A stretch of 64,000 nucleotides of DNA from Janthinobacterium sp. 61. GTDB taxonomy: Bacteria > Pseudomonadota > Gammaproteobacteria > Burkholderiales > Burkholderiaceae_D. This document shows positions 45,085 to 54,756 of this stretch, one piece after another (position 1 is the stretch's first letter; the number at the start of each line of letters is the position of its first letter). The notes under the pieces were generated by a model. That model ran no database searches and was not told where the DNA came from. It was given only the letters and a program-made list of their open reading frames with translations. The stretch is from contig NZ_PJMQ01000001.1 in the NCBI RefSeq assembly GCF_002846335.1, positions 2,604,001 to 2,668,000 of the forward strand, in the 5' to 3' direction. Position numbers and translations under genes: made by a program.

Positions 45085-47202
45085 TTAAGCGGCTGGCGCT
45101 TCGTTGCCTTCAGCAGCTTTCATCGACAGCTTCAGACGGCCGCGGTCGTCCGTTTCCAGGACCTTGACGCGAACCAGCTGGCCTTCTTTCAGGTAATCGG
45201 CCACGGCATTGACGCGCTCGTTGGCGATCTGGCTGATGTGCAGCAAGCCGTCTTTGCCTGGCATGACTTGCACGATGGCGCCGAAGTCCAGCAGTTTCAG
45301 CACGGTGCCTTCATAGGTCTTGCCCACTTCGACGGAAGCGGTCAGTTCTTCGATGCGGCGCTTGGCTTCCTGGCCGGCAGCAGCGTCGACGGAAGCGATG
45401 GTGACCACGCCTTCGTCGCTGATGTCGATCTGGGTGCCCGTCTCTTCGGTCAGCGCGCGAATCACGGCGCCGCCCTTGCCGATCACGTCACGGATTTTTT
45501 CCGGGTTGATCTTGATGGTGATCAGACGCGGTGCGAAATCGGACAGTTCGGTTTTGACGTGCGGCATGGCTTTTTGCATTTCGCCCAGGATGTGCTCGCG
45601 GCCTTCCTTGGCTTGCGCCAGTGCCACTTGCATGATTTCCTTGGTGATGCCCATGATCTTGATGTCCATCTGCAGCGCCGTGATACCGTTGCGGGTACCG
45701 GCTACCTTGAAGTCCATGTCGCCCAGGTGATCTTCGTCGCCCAGGATGTCTGACAGCACGGCAAACTTGCCGCCTTCCTTGATCAGGCCCATGGCGATAC
45801 CGGCCACGTGTTCTTTCATCGGCACGCCGGCGTCCATCAGTGCCAGGCAACCGCCGCAGACGGAAGCCATCGACGAGGAACCGTTCGATTCCGTGATTTC
45901 CGATACCAGACGCACCGAGTAGCTGAACTCTTCAGCTGCTGGCAGGGCGGCGATCAGCGCGCGCTTGGCCAGGCGGCCGTGGCCGATTTCGCGGCGCTTA
46001 GGCGTACCGACACGGCCCGTTTCGCCGGTGGCGAACGGAGGCATGTTGTAATGCAGCATGAACGAATCGGTGAACTCGCCCATCAGCGCATCGATCTTCT
46101 GGCTGTCGCGGGCGGTGCCCAGGGTGGCGACGACCAGCGCCTGCGTTTCGCCGCGTGTGAACAGGGCCGAACCGTGGGTGCGTGGCAGCACGCTGGTGCG
46201 GATCGAGATCGGACGCACGGTGCGCGTGTCGCGGCCGTCGATGCGTGGCTCGCCGTCCAGGATTTGCGTACGCACGATTTTCGCTTCGATGTCGAACAGG
46301 ATGTTGTTGACTTCTGCGCTATCGATGGAAGCGCCGCCGGCAGCAGCCGCTTCAGCCGACAGGTCGGCGATCACTTCCGACGTCGCTGCTTTCAGCTTGG
46401 CCGTACGCTCTTGCTTGTCCTTGGTTTGATACGCGTCATTGATCTTGGCGTTGGCGAAATGCGCGACGCGGGCGATCAGTGCTTCGTTTTTCGGCGCAGG
46501 CGCCCATTCCACTTCTGGCTTGCCGCCGTCACGCACCAGGTCGTGAATCGCGTCGATGACGACTTTCATCTGGTCGTGGCCGAAGACCACGGCGCCCAGC
46601 ATGATTTCTTCGGACAGCTGTTTCGCTTCCGATTCGACCATCAGCACGGCCGTTTCGGTACCGGCGACCACCAGGTCCATTTCCGACGTCTTCAGTTGCT
46701 GAACGGTTGGGTTCAGGATGTACTGGCCATTGGCGTAACCGACGCGCGCAGCGCCGATAGGGCCGTTGAAAGGCACGCCCGATACGCACAGGGCAGCCGA
46801 TGCGCCGATCATGGCGGCGATGTCCGGATCGATTTCCGGGTTGACCGACAGCACGTGAATGATAACTTGCACTTCATTCAGGTAGCCTTCCGGGAACAGC
46901 GGACGGATAGGACGGTCGATCAAACGGGATGTCAGTGTTTCTTTTTCGGAAGGACGGCCTTCGCGCTTGAAAAAACCGCCCGGGATTTTACCGGCAGCAT
47001 AGGTTTTTTCAACATAATCAACCGTCAAAGGGAAGAAATCCTGGCCTGGCTTGGCATCTTTGCGTGCCACTACCGTTGCCAGAACGACGGTATCTTCGAT
47101 CGACACCAGCACTGCGCCGGATGCCTGACGTGCGATCTCGCCGGTTTCCAGGGTCACTTGGTGTTGACCGTACTGGAAGGTTTTCGTAACTTTGTTAAAC
47201 AT
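45085..47202 (-). CDS. pnp: Polyribonucleotide nucleotidyltransferase
   Basis: A 705-residue PNPase: two RNase PH domains joined by a helical linker, then KH ([21 protein letters not shown]) and S1 ([23 protein letters not shown]) RNA-binding domains. It degrades RNA 3'-5' phosphorolytically and is part of the RNA degradosome in many bacteria. It lies downstream of rpsO, and its leader holds two hairpins that resemble the autoregulatory arrangement known in E. coli. Confidence 0.97.
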   Translation of the reverse strand: MFNKVTKTFQYGQHQVTLETGEIARQASGAVLVSIEDTVVLATVVARKDAKPGQDFFPLTVDYVEKTYAAGKIPGGFFKREGRPSEKETLTSRLIDRPIRPLFPEGYLNEVQVIIHVLSVNPEIDPDIAAMIGASAALCVSGVPFNGPIGAARVGYANGQYILNPTVQQLKTSEMDLVVAGTETAVLMVESEAKQLSEEIMLGAVVFGHDQMKVVIDAIHDLVRDGGKPEVEWAPAPKNEALIARVAHFANAKINDAYQTKDKQERTAKLKAATSEVIADLSAEAAAAGGASIDSAEVNNILFDIEAKIVRTQILDGEPRIDGRDTRTVRPISIRTSVLPRTHGSALFTRGETQALVVATLGTARDSQKIDALMGEFTDSFMLHYNMPPFATGETGRVGTPKRREIGHGRLAKRALIAALPAAEEFSYSVRLVSEITESNGSSSMASVCGGCLALMDAGVPMKEHVAGIAMGLIKEGGKFAVLSDILGDEDHLGDMDFKVAGTRNGITALQMDIKIMGITKEIMQVALAQAKEGREHILGEMQKAMPHVKTELSDFAPRLITIKINPEKIRDVIGKGGAVIRALTEETGTQIDISDEGVVTIASVDAAAGQEAKRRIEELTASVEVGKTYEGTVLKLLDFGAIVQVMPGKDGLLHISQIANERVNAVADYLKEGQLVRVKVLETDDRGRLKLSMKAAEGNEAPAA

Positions 47203-47260
47203 GGGGTATCCCTTTTCTAATTGCCGACAGATTTTCAGGGGCTGTCGTTCACCTCACCAC

Positions 47261-47286
47261 AGGCGGCGCAAACATCGTTGCCGCCT
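47261..47286 (-). promoter_or_regulatory. pnp leader hairpin B
   Basis: AGGCGGC / GCCGCCT, a 7-base GC stem with a 12-base loop, lies 58 bases before the pnp start in the rpsO-pnp gap. No T-run follows on the minus strand, so it is not an obvious terminator. Confidence 0.5.
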
Positions 47287-47310
47287 TTACCACTTTACTT
47301 TTAAAACATG

Positions 47311-47342
47311 ATATCGGTAGAGAATACTGCACTTACCGATAT
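47311..47342 (-). promoter_or_regulatory. pnp leader hairpin A, candidate RNase III target
   Basis: A perfect 9-base stem ATATCGGTA (47311) / TACCGATAT (47334) with a 14-base loop. In E. coli the pnp leader forms a stem cut by RNase III, through which PNPase represses its own synthesis; this hairpin occupies the corresponding place. The function here is inferred. Confidence 0.5.
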
Positions 47343-47363
47343 AAATCAGGAATTCAAATGACA

Positions 47364-47397
47364 AAATGCCCGCGTCAGCGAACTGGCGCAGGCATTT
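47364..47397 (-). terminator. Terminator-like hairpin after rpsO
   Basis: AAATGCC (47364) / GGCATTT (47391) with further inner pairing lies 26 bases beyond the rpsO stop. On the minus strand TTTTGTC follows, so termination is probably partial and lets some transcription reach pnp. Confidence 0.55.
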
Positions 47398-47422
47398 CTG
47401 TATAAACCTTGTACGGCAAAAA

Positions 47423-47692
47423 TTACTTGCGCAGACCAAGTTTAGCGATCAGGTCGCGATAACGGGTAGCGTCTTTAGCCTTCAGGTAGGACAACAGGCT
47501 CTTACGACGGTTGACCATCATGATCAGGCCGCGGCGGGAGTGGTGATCTTTCGAGTGGGCTTTGAAGTGGCCGTTCAGTTCGTTGATGCGAGCTGTCAGC
47601 AGTGCAACTTGCACTTCAGGGGAGCCGGTGTCGTTTTGACCACGTGCGTTGTCCGCGATGATAGCGGCTTTGTTGATGTTTTCTACTGTCAT
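47423..47692 (-). CDS. rpsO: 30S ribosomal protein S15
   Basis: An 89-residue ribosomal protein that binds 16S rRNA. The signature is [39 protein letters not shown]. The start at 47692 (MTVENINK) gives the standard length; the 15-codon extension is not family-like. It forms the conserved rpsO-pnp unit. Confidence 0.97.
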   Translation of the reverse strand: MTVENINKAAIIADNARGQNDTGSPEVQVALLTARINELNGHFKAHSKDHHSRRGLIMMVNRRKSLLSYLKAKDATRYRDLIAKLGLRK

Positions 47693-47748
47693 GATAAACC
47701 TTTCACATGCGGTGCACAGAGTCTGAACCCTATCCACCGTGAACTACG

Positions 47749-47777
47749 ATTATTAAAATACTGGTCTATGCTTACAA
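47749..47777 (-). promoter_or_regulatory. Promoter of rpsO
   Basis: On the minus strand, -35 TTGTAA (47772-47777) and -10 AATAAT (47749-47754) with a 17-base spacer, 57 bases upstream of the rpsO start codon. Confidence 0.6.
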
Positions 47778-47877
47778 CCAGACGCGCAAGTATATCGGAA
47801 AAATGCCCGCCTGTATCCTGCCGTGCGGCCTTTTCTCGGCGCATGATAGGATTTTCCTGCATTTGAGGAGCATAAAC

Positions 47878-48375
47878 ATGAAAACCATACTCAAATTAGC
47901 AACACCTGTGCTGCTTGCCGTGCTCGCGGGCTGTTCCAGCCTGGGCGGCCCGCCGCCGCAGCCGGGCGAACCGCGCACCGCAGTGGAAGCGCGCCTGGGC
48001 CGGCCGACTGCCATTTACCAGCTGCCCACGGGGCCGGAACTGGAATACGCCACGGGGCCGTACGGCCAGTACACCTACATGGCGCGCTTCGGCCCGGATG
48101 ACAAGCTCATTTCCTACGAGCAAGTGCTCGACACGCCAGGCTTTGCCCGGGTCAAGGTGGGCTTGTCGACCCAGCAGGACGTGCTGCAACTGCTGGGCCG
48201 CCCGACGGAAAAATCCTATCTGTCCATCCCTAAACTGGTCGTCTGGTCTTACCGCTACAAGGAATCGGGCGCCTGGGATTCCATGATGCACGTGCACTTC
48301 GACCACGACGGCATCGTGCGCATGATGATGAACGGCCCCGATCCGGACAAGGAGGAGCGGCGGTTTTTCTGGTGA
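47878..48375 (+). CDS. Outer-membrane lipoprotein, SmpA/OmlA-like
   Basis: A 165-residue protein with a lipoprotein signal peptide ending in the lipobox LAGC (Cys19). A domain with two similar halves follows (VEARLGRPTAIYQLPTGPELEYATGPYGQYTY and VLQLLGRPTEKSYLSIPKLVVWSYRY), like the SmpA/OmlA fold found in BamE-type proteins. It is probably attached to the outer membrane facing the periplasm. The start at 47878 follows GAGGAG. It is divergent from rpsO. Confidence 0.8.
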   Translation: MKTILKLATPVLLAVLAGCSSLGGPPPQPGEPRTAVEARLGRPTAIYQLPTGPELEYATGPYGQYTYMARFGPDDKLISYEQVLDTPGFARVKVGLSTQQDVLQLLGRPTEKSYLSIPKLVVWSYRYKESGAWDSMMHVHFDHDGIVRMMMNGPDPDKEERRFFW

Positions 48376-48403
48376 CAGATTGCTAGCGTAACGACGTCCT
48401 TTA

Positions 48404-49948
48404 CTACGGCTGCGGGTCGATGCGCTCATCCTTGGCATGTAACTTGTTCAGCGCCGACAAATACGCCTTGGCCGACGCGACGATGATGTCCGGGTCCGCA
48501 CCCACGCCGTTGACGATACGCCCGTCGCGTGAGAGGCGCATCGTCACCTCGCCCTGCGACTGCGTGCCCGTACTGATGGCATTCACGGAAAACAAGACCA
48601 GCTCCGCGCCACTGGCGGCCGCGCTTTCGATGGCATTGACGGTAGCATCGACGGGACCGTCACCCTGCCCTTCGCAGCTGCGCTGCACGCCGCCGACGAG
48701 AAATTCCACGCGCGCATGAGGCACGGCGCCCGTCGTCGACTGCTGCGCCAGGGAAATGAAACGGTAGTGCTCACTCTCCTGCGCCTGCTGTTCCTCGCTG
48801 ACGAGGGCCATGATGTCTTCGTCGAAAATCTCGGATTTCCGATCGGCCAGCTCCTTGAAACGCAGGAAGGCAGCGTTGACTTCCGCTTCCGATTCGAGCG
48901 CGATGCCCAGCTCGTGCAGTCGCTGCTTGAAGGCATTGCGGCCCGACAGCTTGCCGAGAACAATCTTGTTGGCCGTCCAGCCCACGTCTTCGGCACGCAT
49001 GATTTCATACGTCTCGCGCGCTTTCAATATGCCATCCTGGTGGATGCCCGACGCGTGCGCAAAGGCGTTCGCACCCACCACCGCCTTGTTCGGCTGCACG
49101 GCAAAGCCCGTAATTTGCGACACCATTTTTGACGCCGCCACGATTTGCGTCGTATCGATGCCTACCGTCAAGTTGTAATAGGCAGCGCGCGTGCGCAGCG
49201 CCATCACCACTTCTTCCAGCGCCGTGTTGCCGGCCCGCTCGCCGAGGCCATTGACCGTGCATTCGATCTGCCGCGCGCCGCCTATCATGACGCCGGCCAG
49301 CGAATTGGCGACTGCCAGCCCCAGGTCGTTATGACAATGGACAGACCAGATGGCTTTATCGGAATTCGGTATGCGTTCGCGCAAGCGCTTGATGGTATTG
49401 CCGAAGATTTCAGGCACGGCGTAGCCCACCGTATCGGGGAAATTGATGGTCGTGGCGCCCTCGGCGATCACGGCTTCCAGCACACGGCACAGGAAATCCT
49501 CATCGGAGCGGCTGCCGTCTTCGGGACTGAATTCAATATCGTCCGTGAACTGGCGCGCGTAGCGCACGGCGTTCTGCGCCTGCAGCAAGACTTCCTCGGG
49601 CGTCATGCGCAGCTTCATCTGCATGTGCAGGGGCGAAGTGGCAATGAAAGTGTGAATGCGCTTGCGCTCGGCCGGTTGCAGGGCTTCGGCGGCGCGGGCG
49701 ATGTCGCGGTCGTTGGCGCGCGACAGCGAGCAGATGGTCGATTCGCGCACGGCGCCGGCAATCGCCCGTATCGACTCGAAGTCGCCCTGCGAGGCGGCGG
49801 CGAAGCCCGCCTCGATCACATCGACCTTCATGCGTTCGAGCTGCTTGGCGATGCGCAGCTTTTCCTCGCGCGTCATGGAAGCGCCCGGCGATTGCTCGCC
49901 GTCGCGCAAGGTGGTGTCAAAAATGATGAGTCGGTTGCTGGTGCTCAT
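48404..49948 (-). CDS. leuA: 2-isopropylmalate synthase
   Basis: A 514-residue enzyme catalysing the first committed step of leucine synthesis (2-ketoisovalerate plus acetyl-CoA). The catalytic N-terminus has [15 protein letters not shown] (about 11-25), the metal-binding HCHND motif in [15 protein letters not shown], and the C-terminal leucine-sensing domain ([28 protein letters not shown]). It lies 48 bases after pssA on the same strand. Confidence 0.97.
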   Translation of the reverse strand: MSTSNRLIIFDTTLRDGEQSPGASMTREEKLRIAKQLERMKVDVIEAGFAAASQGDFESIRAIAGAVRESTICSLSRANDRDIARAAEALQPAERKRIHTFIATSPLHMQMKLRMTPEEVLLQAQNAVRYARQFTDDIEFSPEDGSRSDEDFLCRVLEAVIAEGATTINFPDTVGYAVPEIFGNTIKRLRERIPNSDKAIWSVHCHNDLGLAVANSLAGVMIGGARQIECTVNGLGERAGNTALEEVVMALRTRAAYYNLTVGIDTTQIVAASKMVSQITGFAVQPNKAVVGANAFAHASGIHQDGILKARETYEIMRAEDVGWTANKIVLGKLSGRNAFKQRLHELGIALESEAEVNAAFLRFKELADRKSEIFDEDIMALVSEEQQAQESEHYRFISLAQQSTTGAVPHARVEFLVGGVQRSCEGQGDGPVDATVNAIESAAASGAELVLFSVNAISTGTQSQGEVTMRLSRDGRIVNGVGADPDIIVASAKAYLSALNKLHAKDERIDPQP

Positions 49949-49996
49949 GGCTGCTCCTGGCTGGCTGAAGACTGGCGACGCTACCGACTCTGCGCA

Positions 49997-50848
49997 TCAA
50001 TGCTCGGGGTCGGTCTGAATGATGCTGACGGGCTTGCCCTTCGCCATGCGCCAGAAGAACACGGCGTAGCCGGACAGGCCATAGGCGACGAAAATCGGGA
50101 ACAGCACTTTCGGCGGGTCGATGGAAATAAGCGCGAAGAACAATGCCAGCAGGAATACCACGATGAAGGGCACGGACTTGCGGAAATTCACATCCTTGAA
50201 GCTGTAGAACGGCACGTTGGTGACCATGGTCAGGCCCGAGAACAGGGCGATCGTCCACGATACCCAGGCCAGCTGGTTGCCGGCAAATTCCAGGTCATTC
50301 ATCAGCAGGATGAAGCCGGCCACCATGGCTGCGGCAGCCGGGCTGGGCAAGCCCTGGAAGAAGCGCTTGTCGACCACGGCGATATTCGTGTTGAAGCGGG
50401 CCAGTCGCAAGGCGGCACCGGCGCAATACACGAAGGCGGCCAGCCAGCCCAGCTTGCCCATGCCGCGCAGCGACCATTCGTAGATCACCAGCGCCGGCGC
50501 GGCGCCAAACGACACCATGTCGGACAGGCTGTCGTACTGGGCGCCGAATTCGCTCTGCGTATTCGTCAGGCGCGCAATGCGGCCGTCCAGACCATCGAGG
50601 ATCATGGCGATGAAGATGGCCCAGGCCGCGTGTTCGAATTTCTGGTTCATGGCCATGACGATGGCGTAGAAACCGCAAAACAGGGCTGCCGTCGTAAAGG
50701 CATTCGGCAACAGATAGATGCCGCGGCGACGCAAGGTTTTCTTGCCAGTGCCATCGTTCACCGGCTGGCGCACGAATTTGCTGAAGCGGGACGCTTTGGA
50801 TACTGCGGGGGTGCCGTTCTTGCCTCTACGACGGGGGAAGTTTGCCAT
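49997..50848 (-). CDS. pssA: CDP-diacylglycerol-serine O-phosphatidyltransferase
   Basis: A 283-residue membrane enzyme making phosphatidylserine from CDP-diacylglycerol and serine. The CDP-alcohol phosphotransferase motif DGLDGRIAR then GAQYDSLSD is at about 85-110, with several transmembrane helices. The start at 50848 (MANFPRR) removes 18 unlike residues. In Burkholderia/Ralstonia it usually sits with psd after ilvC; here psd is absent and ilvC is 4 kb away. Confidence 0.93.
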   Translation of the reverse strand: MANFPRRRGKNGTPAVSKASRFSKFVRQPVNDGTGKKTLRRRGIYLLPNAFTTAALFCGFYAIVMAMNQKFEHAAWAIFIAMILDGLDGRIARLTNTQSEFGAQYDSLSDMVSFGAAPALVIYEWSLRGMGKLGWLAAFVYCAGAALRLARFNTNIAVVDKRFFQGLPSPAAAAMVAGFILLMNDLEFAGNQLAWVSWTIALFSGLTMVTNVPFYSFKDVNFRKSVPFIVVFLLALFFALISIDPPKVLFPIFVAYGLSGYAVFFWRMAKGKPVSIIQTDPEH

Positions 50849-51005
50849 GTTGTTCCATATCTTGTGTACTGCGGGGGATTCGGTGCCAGATGGCAGGCGC
50901 ATTCGTCTTGCGGCATGCGCCTGCCGATGTTGCCATTATAGAGGAGCCACCGCCAAAGAAAAGCGCGGCGGCGTCAAGCTGGCAATATTGACGCCTATTC
51001 AAGCA

Positions 51006-51761
51006 TCATTTGAACTTGACCTTCGCCACCAGGCCCATGTTCAGGGTCGTTTCGCCCGGCTCGAAGCTCGGTTCGGCCACCTGGTTGCCGCCATAGCCCA
51101 CGGAGTCTGCACTCATGTTGCGCGCGCCGGCCACGCTGACGCGCTGGGCGTAATTGCCCGAGCCTTCGAAATCGATGGTATCAATCACGGCGTCATTGAC
51201 ATTGCGGCCCATGGCGCCGGCGATGGCGGCCACGCGCTCATTCAGGTTCTTGTAGGCGGCGGCGATGCGCTGGTCATCGAGCTTGCGGACCGTGGCGGGC
51301 GCCAGGCCGAAGTTCAAACGGTTCAGGGTCAGTACGCCTTGCGCTGCGGAAACGGTTTTCGGCAAGGCGGCCAGGTTCGTCGTCGTCACCTGCAAGTACT
51401 GGCCCACTCTCCAGCCGGTCGGCACTCTTGGCTTGGCGGCGACGCCCGGCGGCAGGGGCGCCGCTTCCGGGTACACGGCATACGTGTAGTAGCCCTGGGT
51501 CTTCAGCACGGCTTGCGGGTCGGCTTTCTTGACGATGGCCGCGCCCTGGTTCATCTTCTGGTTGACGCGCGAGGCGGCGGCGGCCTTGTCCTTGTCCTGC
51601 TCTTCGATGGCGAGGGTGACGGTCACCTGGTCATTCGCATGCACCACTTCGCCGTTGGCGGGCACCACGACGAGGGTGCCGGAAGTGGGCAGGCTTTGCG
51701 CTTGGGCGGACAGGGCAACGGTAACGGCGGCGGCAGCCAGCATAGCTTTCATGACGATCAT
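51006..51761 (-). CDS. Periplasmic SIMPL-domain (DUF541) protein, copy 1
   Basis: A 251-residue exported protein with a signal peptide (ending AQA) and a SIMPL/DUF541 domain covering most of the mature part (TLVVVPANGEVVHANDQVTVTLAIEEQDKDKA and later NLNERVAAIAGAMGRNV). The family forms periplasmic or outer-membrane oligomers of uncertain role, with links to oxidative stress in some species. It is very similar in sequence and identical in length to the adjacent copy at 51863-52618, a tandem duplication. A GGAGAA ribosome site precedes the ATG. Confidence 0.9.
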   Translation of the reverse strand: MIVMKAMLAAAAVTVALSAQAQSLPTSGTLVVVPANGEVVHANDQVTVTLAIEEQDKDKAAAASRVNQKMNQGAAIVKKADPQAVLKTQGYYTYAVYPEAAPLPPGVAAKPRVPTGWRVGQYLQVTTTNLAALPKTVSAAQGVLTLNRLNFGLAPATVRKLDDQRIAAAYKNLNERVAAIAGAMGRNVNDAVIDTIDFEGSGNYAQRVSVAGARNMSADSVGYGGNQVAEPSFEPGETTLNMGLVAKVKFK

Positions 51762-51785
51762 GGTGTTCTCCTGGAAAATAATGGG

Positions 51786-51817
51786 GCAAAAACGCGCATG
51801 GGGCCAGCAGCCCCATG
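51786..51817 (-). terminator. Terminator between the SIMPL genes
   Basis: A perfect 8-base stem CATGGGGC (51797) / GCCCCATG (51810), followed on the minus strand after four bases by a run of T. It would end transcription of copy 2 before copy 1. Confidence 0.6.
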
Positions 51818-51836
51818 ATTTTCACAACATGCTAAT

Positions 51837-51852
51837 GTGGAAATATTTCCAC
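51837..51852. repeat. 16-base perfect palindrome
   Basis: GTGGAAATATTTCCAC is fully self-complementary and lies 10 bases beyond the copy 2 stop codon, upstream of copy 1. It looks like a dimer-binding operator; no protein can be assigned. Confidence 0.5.
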
Positions 51853-51862
51853 GCTGGCGTGC

Positions 51863-52618
51863 TTACTTGAACTTGACCTTGCCGACGACGCGCATGTCGA
51901 GGGTGGTCTCGCCCGGCTCGAAGCTTGGCTCGGCCACGACGCTGTCTTCGGCCATCTTGGCGCTGCGCATCATCATCGGTGCGGCGGCAGGACGGCTTTC
52001 GTTGGCATAGTTGCCCGAACCTTCAAAGTCCACCGTATCGAGCACGGCGTCGGACACGTTGCGGCCCATGGCCTTGGCGATGGCGGCCACGCGCTCATTC
52101 AGATTTTTGTAGGTTGCGGCGATGCGCTGGTCGTCCAGCAGGCGGATGGTTTCCGGCTTCAGGCCGAAATTCAAGCCATTCAGGGTCAGCACGCCTTGCG
52201 CCGCCGACACGGTTTTTGGCAAGGACGCCAGATTGGCCGTTGTCACTTCCAGGTACTGGCCGACTCTCCAGGCCGTTGGCAAACGTGGCTTGGCGACGGC
52301 GCCGGCTGGCAATGGACGCTCTTCCGGGTACACAGGATAAGTGTAGTAACCGTACGATTTCAGCGCCGCCGACGGATCGGCCTGCTTGACGATGGCGATA
52401 CCCTTGTTCATCTTCTGGTTCACGCGCGACGCAGCGGCAGCCTTGTCCTTGTCCTGTTCTTCGATGGCCAGGGTAGCGACCACCTGGTCATTGACATGCT
52501 TGACTTCGCCAAATGCGGGTACGACCACCAGGGTGCCGTTGGTTGGCAGGGATTGGGCTTGCGCGCTCAGGGCAACGGTGGCTGCGGCGGCAACAAGGAC
52601 GGATTTCATCACGGTCAT
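51863..52618 (-). CDS. Periplasmic SIMPL-domain (DUF541) protein, copy 2
   Basis: A 251-residue paralogue of the protein at 51006-51761, with the same signal peptide pattern and colinear sequence from end to end. Divergence is strongest in the last 45 residues, where this copy has a Met/Pro-rich insert (RPAAAPMMMRSAKM). The upstream region carries phased TCACA repeats. The role is unknown beyond the family's periplasmic location. Confidence 0.9.
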   Translation of the reverse strand: MTVMKSVLVAAAATVALSAQAQSLPTNGTLVVVPAFGEVKHVNDQVVATLAIEEQDKDKAAAASRVNQKMNKGIAIVKQADPSAALKSYGYYTYPVYPEERPLPAGAVAKPRLPTAWRVGQYLEVTTANLASLPKTVSAAQGVLTLNGLNFGLKPETIRLLDDQRIAATYKNLNERVAAIAKAMGRNVSDAVLDTVDFEGSGNYANESRPAAAPMMMRSAKMAEDSVVAEPSFEPGETTLDMRVVGKVKFK

Positions 52619-52758
52619 GGAGGTACTCCTAGGTAGTTAATATGGCTGACAGCAGGCAGTGGGGCATGCACTGCACGCCCCCATTTCGCCTGAGAAACTT
52701 GTCAAACTGTGTAGATTCTAACGCCTCATTCGTTCCCGTGGCGCAAATTAACAAATCG

Positions 52759-52803
52759 TCACAAAATGTGTCTGCCAGTCACATCTGCTCACATTTCAAC
52801 ACA
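52759..52803 (-). promoter_or_regulatory. Phased TCACA direct repeats
   Basis: TCACA occurs at 52759, 52779 and 52789, and ACACA at 52799, that is at multiples of 10 bases, 140-185 bases upstream of SIMPL copy 2. Helical phasing suggests cooperative binding by a regulator on one face of the DNA. Confidence 0.4.
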
Positions 52804-52827
52804 CCATCATTCAAAATAACAGCGTTA

Positions 52828-54066
52828 TTAGTGGCCCAGCACCGCGCCGCCACTGCGCCGGCCCGGCTTGAAACTGTGGCGGTGCGCGCACCAGGCGATA
52901 GTCAATGCCACCAGCAGCAAGGCCAGCATGGCCCAAGGGAACGACGCCGCGCCATAGCCGTCGAGCAGCATGCCGCCCGCCAGGCCGCCGCCCGCGATGG
53001 CCACGTTCCAGATGGTCGCCACCATCGCCTGCGCCACATCCATGCCGTCGCCGGCTGCGTCCGCCGACGCCGTCTGCAGCAAGGTGCCGGCGCCGCCGAA
53101 GGTGACACCCCAGATGCCCATGCTGATATAGATGACGGCGGGCGAGTCCATCGCCAGTCCCAGCGCGACCATCACGAGGGCAAAGGCGGCGATGCAGCCC
53201 AGCACGAGCGGGCGCAGCCAGCGGTCGATCAGCTGGCTGACCAGCCAGATGCCGGCCAGTGAACCCAGGCCATATACGAGCAGCACCAGGTCGACGCGGG
53301 GGCGCAAGCCGGACGGCGCCAGGAACGGTGCGATATACGTATACAAAATGTTATGCGCCAGCATCCAGGCGACGATGACAGCCAAAATAGGCCGCACGCC
53401 CGGCGTCATGAACACGGCACGTATCGACAGGCGTTCGCCATTCTTTTGCCCAGGGTAATCGGGCACAACCAGCAGCACCCACGCGACCAGCACCACGGCC
53501 AGGCCGGACATGATGCCAAAGATGCTGCGCCAGCCCAGCACGCCACCCATCAAGGTACCCAGCGGCACGCCCAGCGACAGCGCCAGCGGCGTGCCTATCA
53601 TGGCAATGGCCATCGCCCTGCCCTGCTGTTCGACGGACACCATGCGGCGCGCATAGCCAGCCATCAAGCCCCAGGCCAGCCCGGCGGCCATGCCAGTGAC
53701 GAAGCGCGAGACCAGGGCGACAATATAGTTGGGCGACAGGGCCGTCGCCGTATTGAAGATCAAAAAGCCGATGATGGCCAGCAGCAAGACATTTCGCCGG
53801 CGCCAGCCGCTCGTCAGGGCCGTCAGGGGAATCGCCGTCAGGATCGAGCCGATGGCGTAGACGGTCACCAGCTGGCCGGTCATGACTTCGGAAATATGAA
53901 GATCCCGGGCAATCTGCGGCAGCAGGCCGGCCGGCAGGGTTTCCGACAGGAGGGCGAGAAACGCCGTCATGGCCAGGGCCAGCAAGGCCAGGATGGGAAG
54001 CCGTTCGGAAACGGAAGATTCGGCAGTGCCCGGCATGGGTACTGTCGTGGTAATGCGGTCGGTCAT
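52828..54066 (-). CDS. MFS transporter, DHA1 type
   Basis: A 412-residue, roughly 12-helix exporter. The first helix has ALLSETLPAGLLPQIARDLHI (about 38-58), and the motif-A-like loop has TSGWRRRNVLL. It is related to sugar-efflux and drug DHA1 members. It lies in the accessory block between ilvC and pssA, with no adjacent regulator. The substrate is unknown. Confidence 0.9.
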   Translation of the reverse strand: MTDRITTTVPMPGTAESSVSERLPILALLALAMTAFLALLSETLPAGLLPQIARDLHISEVMTGQLVTVYAIGSILTAIPLTALTSGWRRRNVLLLAIIGFLIFNTATALSPNYIVALVSRFVTGMAAGLAWGLMAGYARRMVSVEQQGRAMAIAMIGTPLALSLGVPLGTLMGGVLGWRSIFGIMSGLAVVLVAWVLLVVPDYPGQKNGERLSIRAVFMTPGVRPILAVIVAWMLAHNILYTYIAPFLAPSGLRPRVDLVLLVYGLGSLAGIWLVSQLIDRWLRPLVLGCIAAFALVMVALGLAMDSPAVIYISMGIWGVTFGGAGTLLQTASADAAGDGMDVAQAMVATIWNVAIAGGGLAGGMLLDGYGAASFPWAMLALLLVALTIAWCAHRHSFKPGRRSGGAVLGH

Positions 54067-54243
54067 AGGGGTCCTTCAGGATGCGCAAGCGGCTGATCAA
54101 CTAGCGCCTGGCGTGCTACAAAAGCGGTGATGCGCGTTGCGGTCGGCAGATACCGAAACAGATGCAGTCAATAGGAAACTGCAAAGGAAGGGCGGAATTA
54201 TAGCGCAAACGCACCAAAAGCGTGCGCACAAGAACAGCTGCCC

Positions 54244-54693
54244 TCAAGCTGGCGTCATGCAGGCATCATTGGCCGCCTTGCGTGGCGAAAACCAGGCATT
54301 CGATTTCGGACTGAACAGGAAGGCGCAGATGACGACGAACGTGAGCACGCCAGGCAAGACGCTCATCTTGAGTGGCACGGTCGCCAGACTGAGCGCAATG
54401 TCGATCACGCCCCACACCAGATAAACAGTGCGCGCGCCACGCTGCCTTTGCAGCATAGCCAGCGCTGCCACCAGGGTGATGCCCAGGCTGGCGAACAACA
54501 TCGCGTATTGCACCTCGGCGGAAATCGCGCTGCGCGCCATCCAGGCCAGCATGGCGGGATCGTCGCGGCCGAGGTAAGCCGACACCAGGGATGACAGCGA
54601 GCCGAAGATCAGAAACCAGCAGCTGATGGCAACCGAGACGGGGCGCTTGATCAGATGAAGATTCCCAACGAAAACTTTAGAAAAAACAAGCAT
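54244..54693 (-). CDS. Four-helix membrane protein of unknown function
   Basis: A 149-residue protein with four hydrophobic segments (VSVAISCWFLIFGSLSSLVSAYL, EVQYAMLFASLGITLVAALAML, TVYLVWGVIDIALSLATV and LPGVLTFVVICAFLFS). No family is recognised. The ATG at 54693 is chosen because the longer upstream frame crosses the ilvC terminator. It lies upstream of the MFS gene on the same strand, 177 bases away. Confidence 0.65.
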   Translation of the reverse strand: MLVFSKVFVGNLHLIKRPVSVAISCWFLIFGSLSSLVSAYLGRDDPAMLAWMARSAISAEVQYAMLFASLGITLVAALAMLQRQRGARTVYLVWGVIDIALSLATVPLKMSVLPGVLTFVVICAFLFSPKSNAWFSPRKAANDACMTPA

Positions 54694-54756
54694 GGTGCTG
54701 GCGGTATTTTTGAATGGGCCTGATTGTAACGGATGTTGCGTGCCAAGCGCCTGCGC

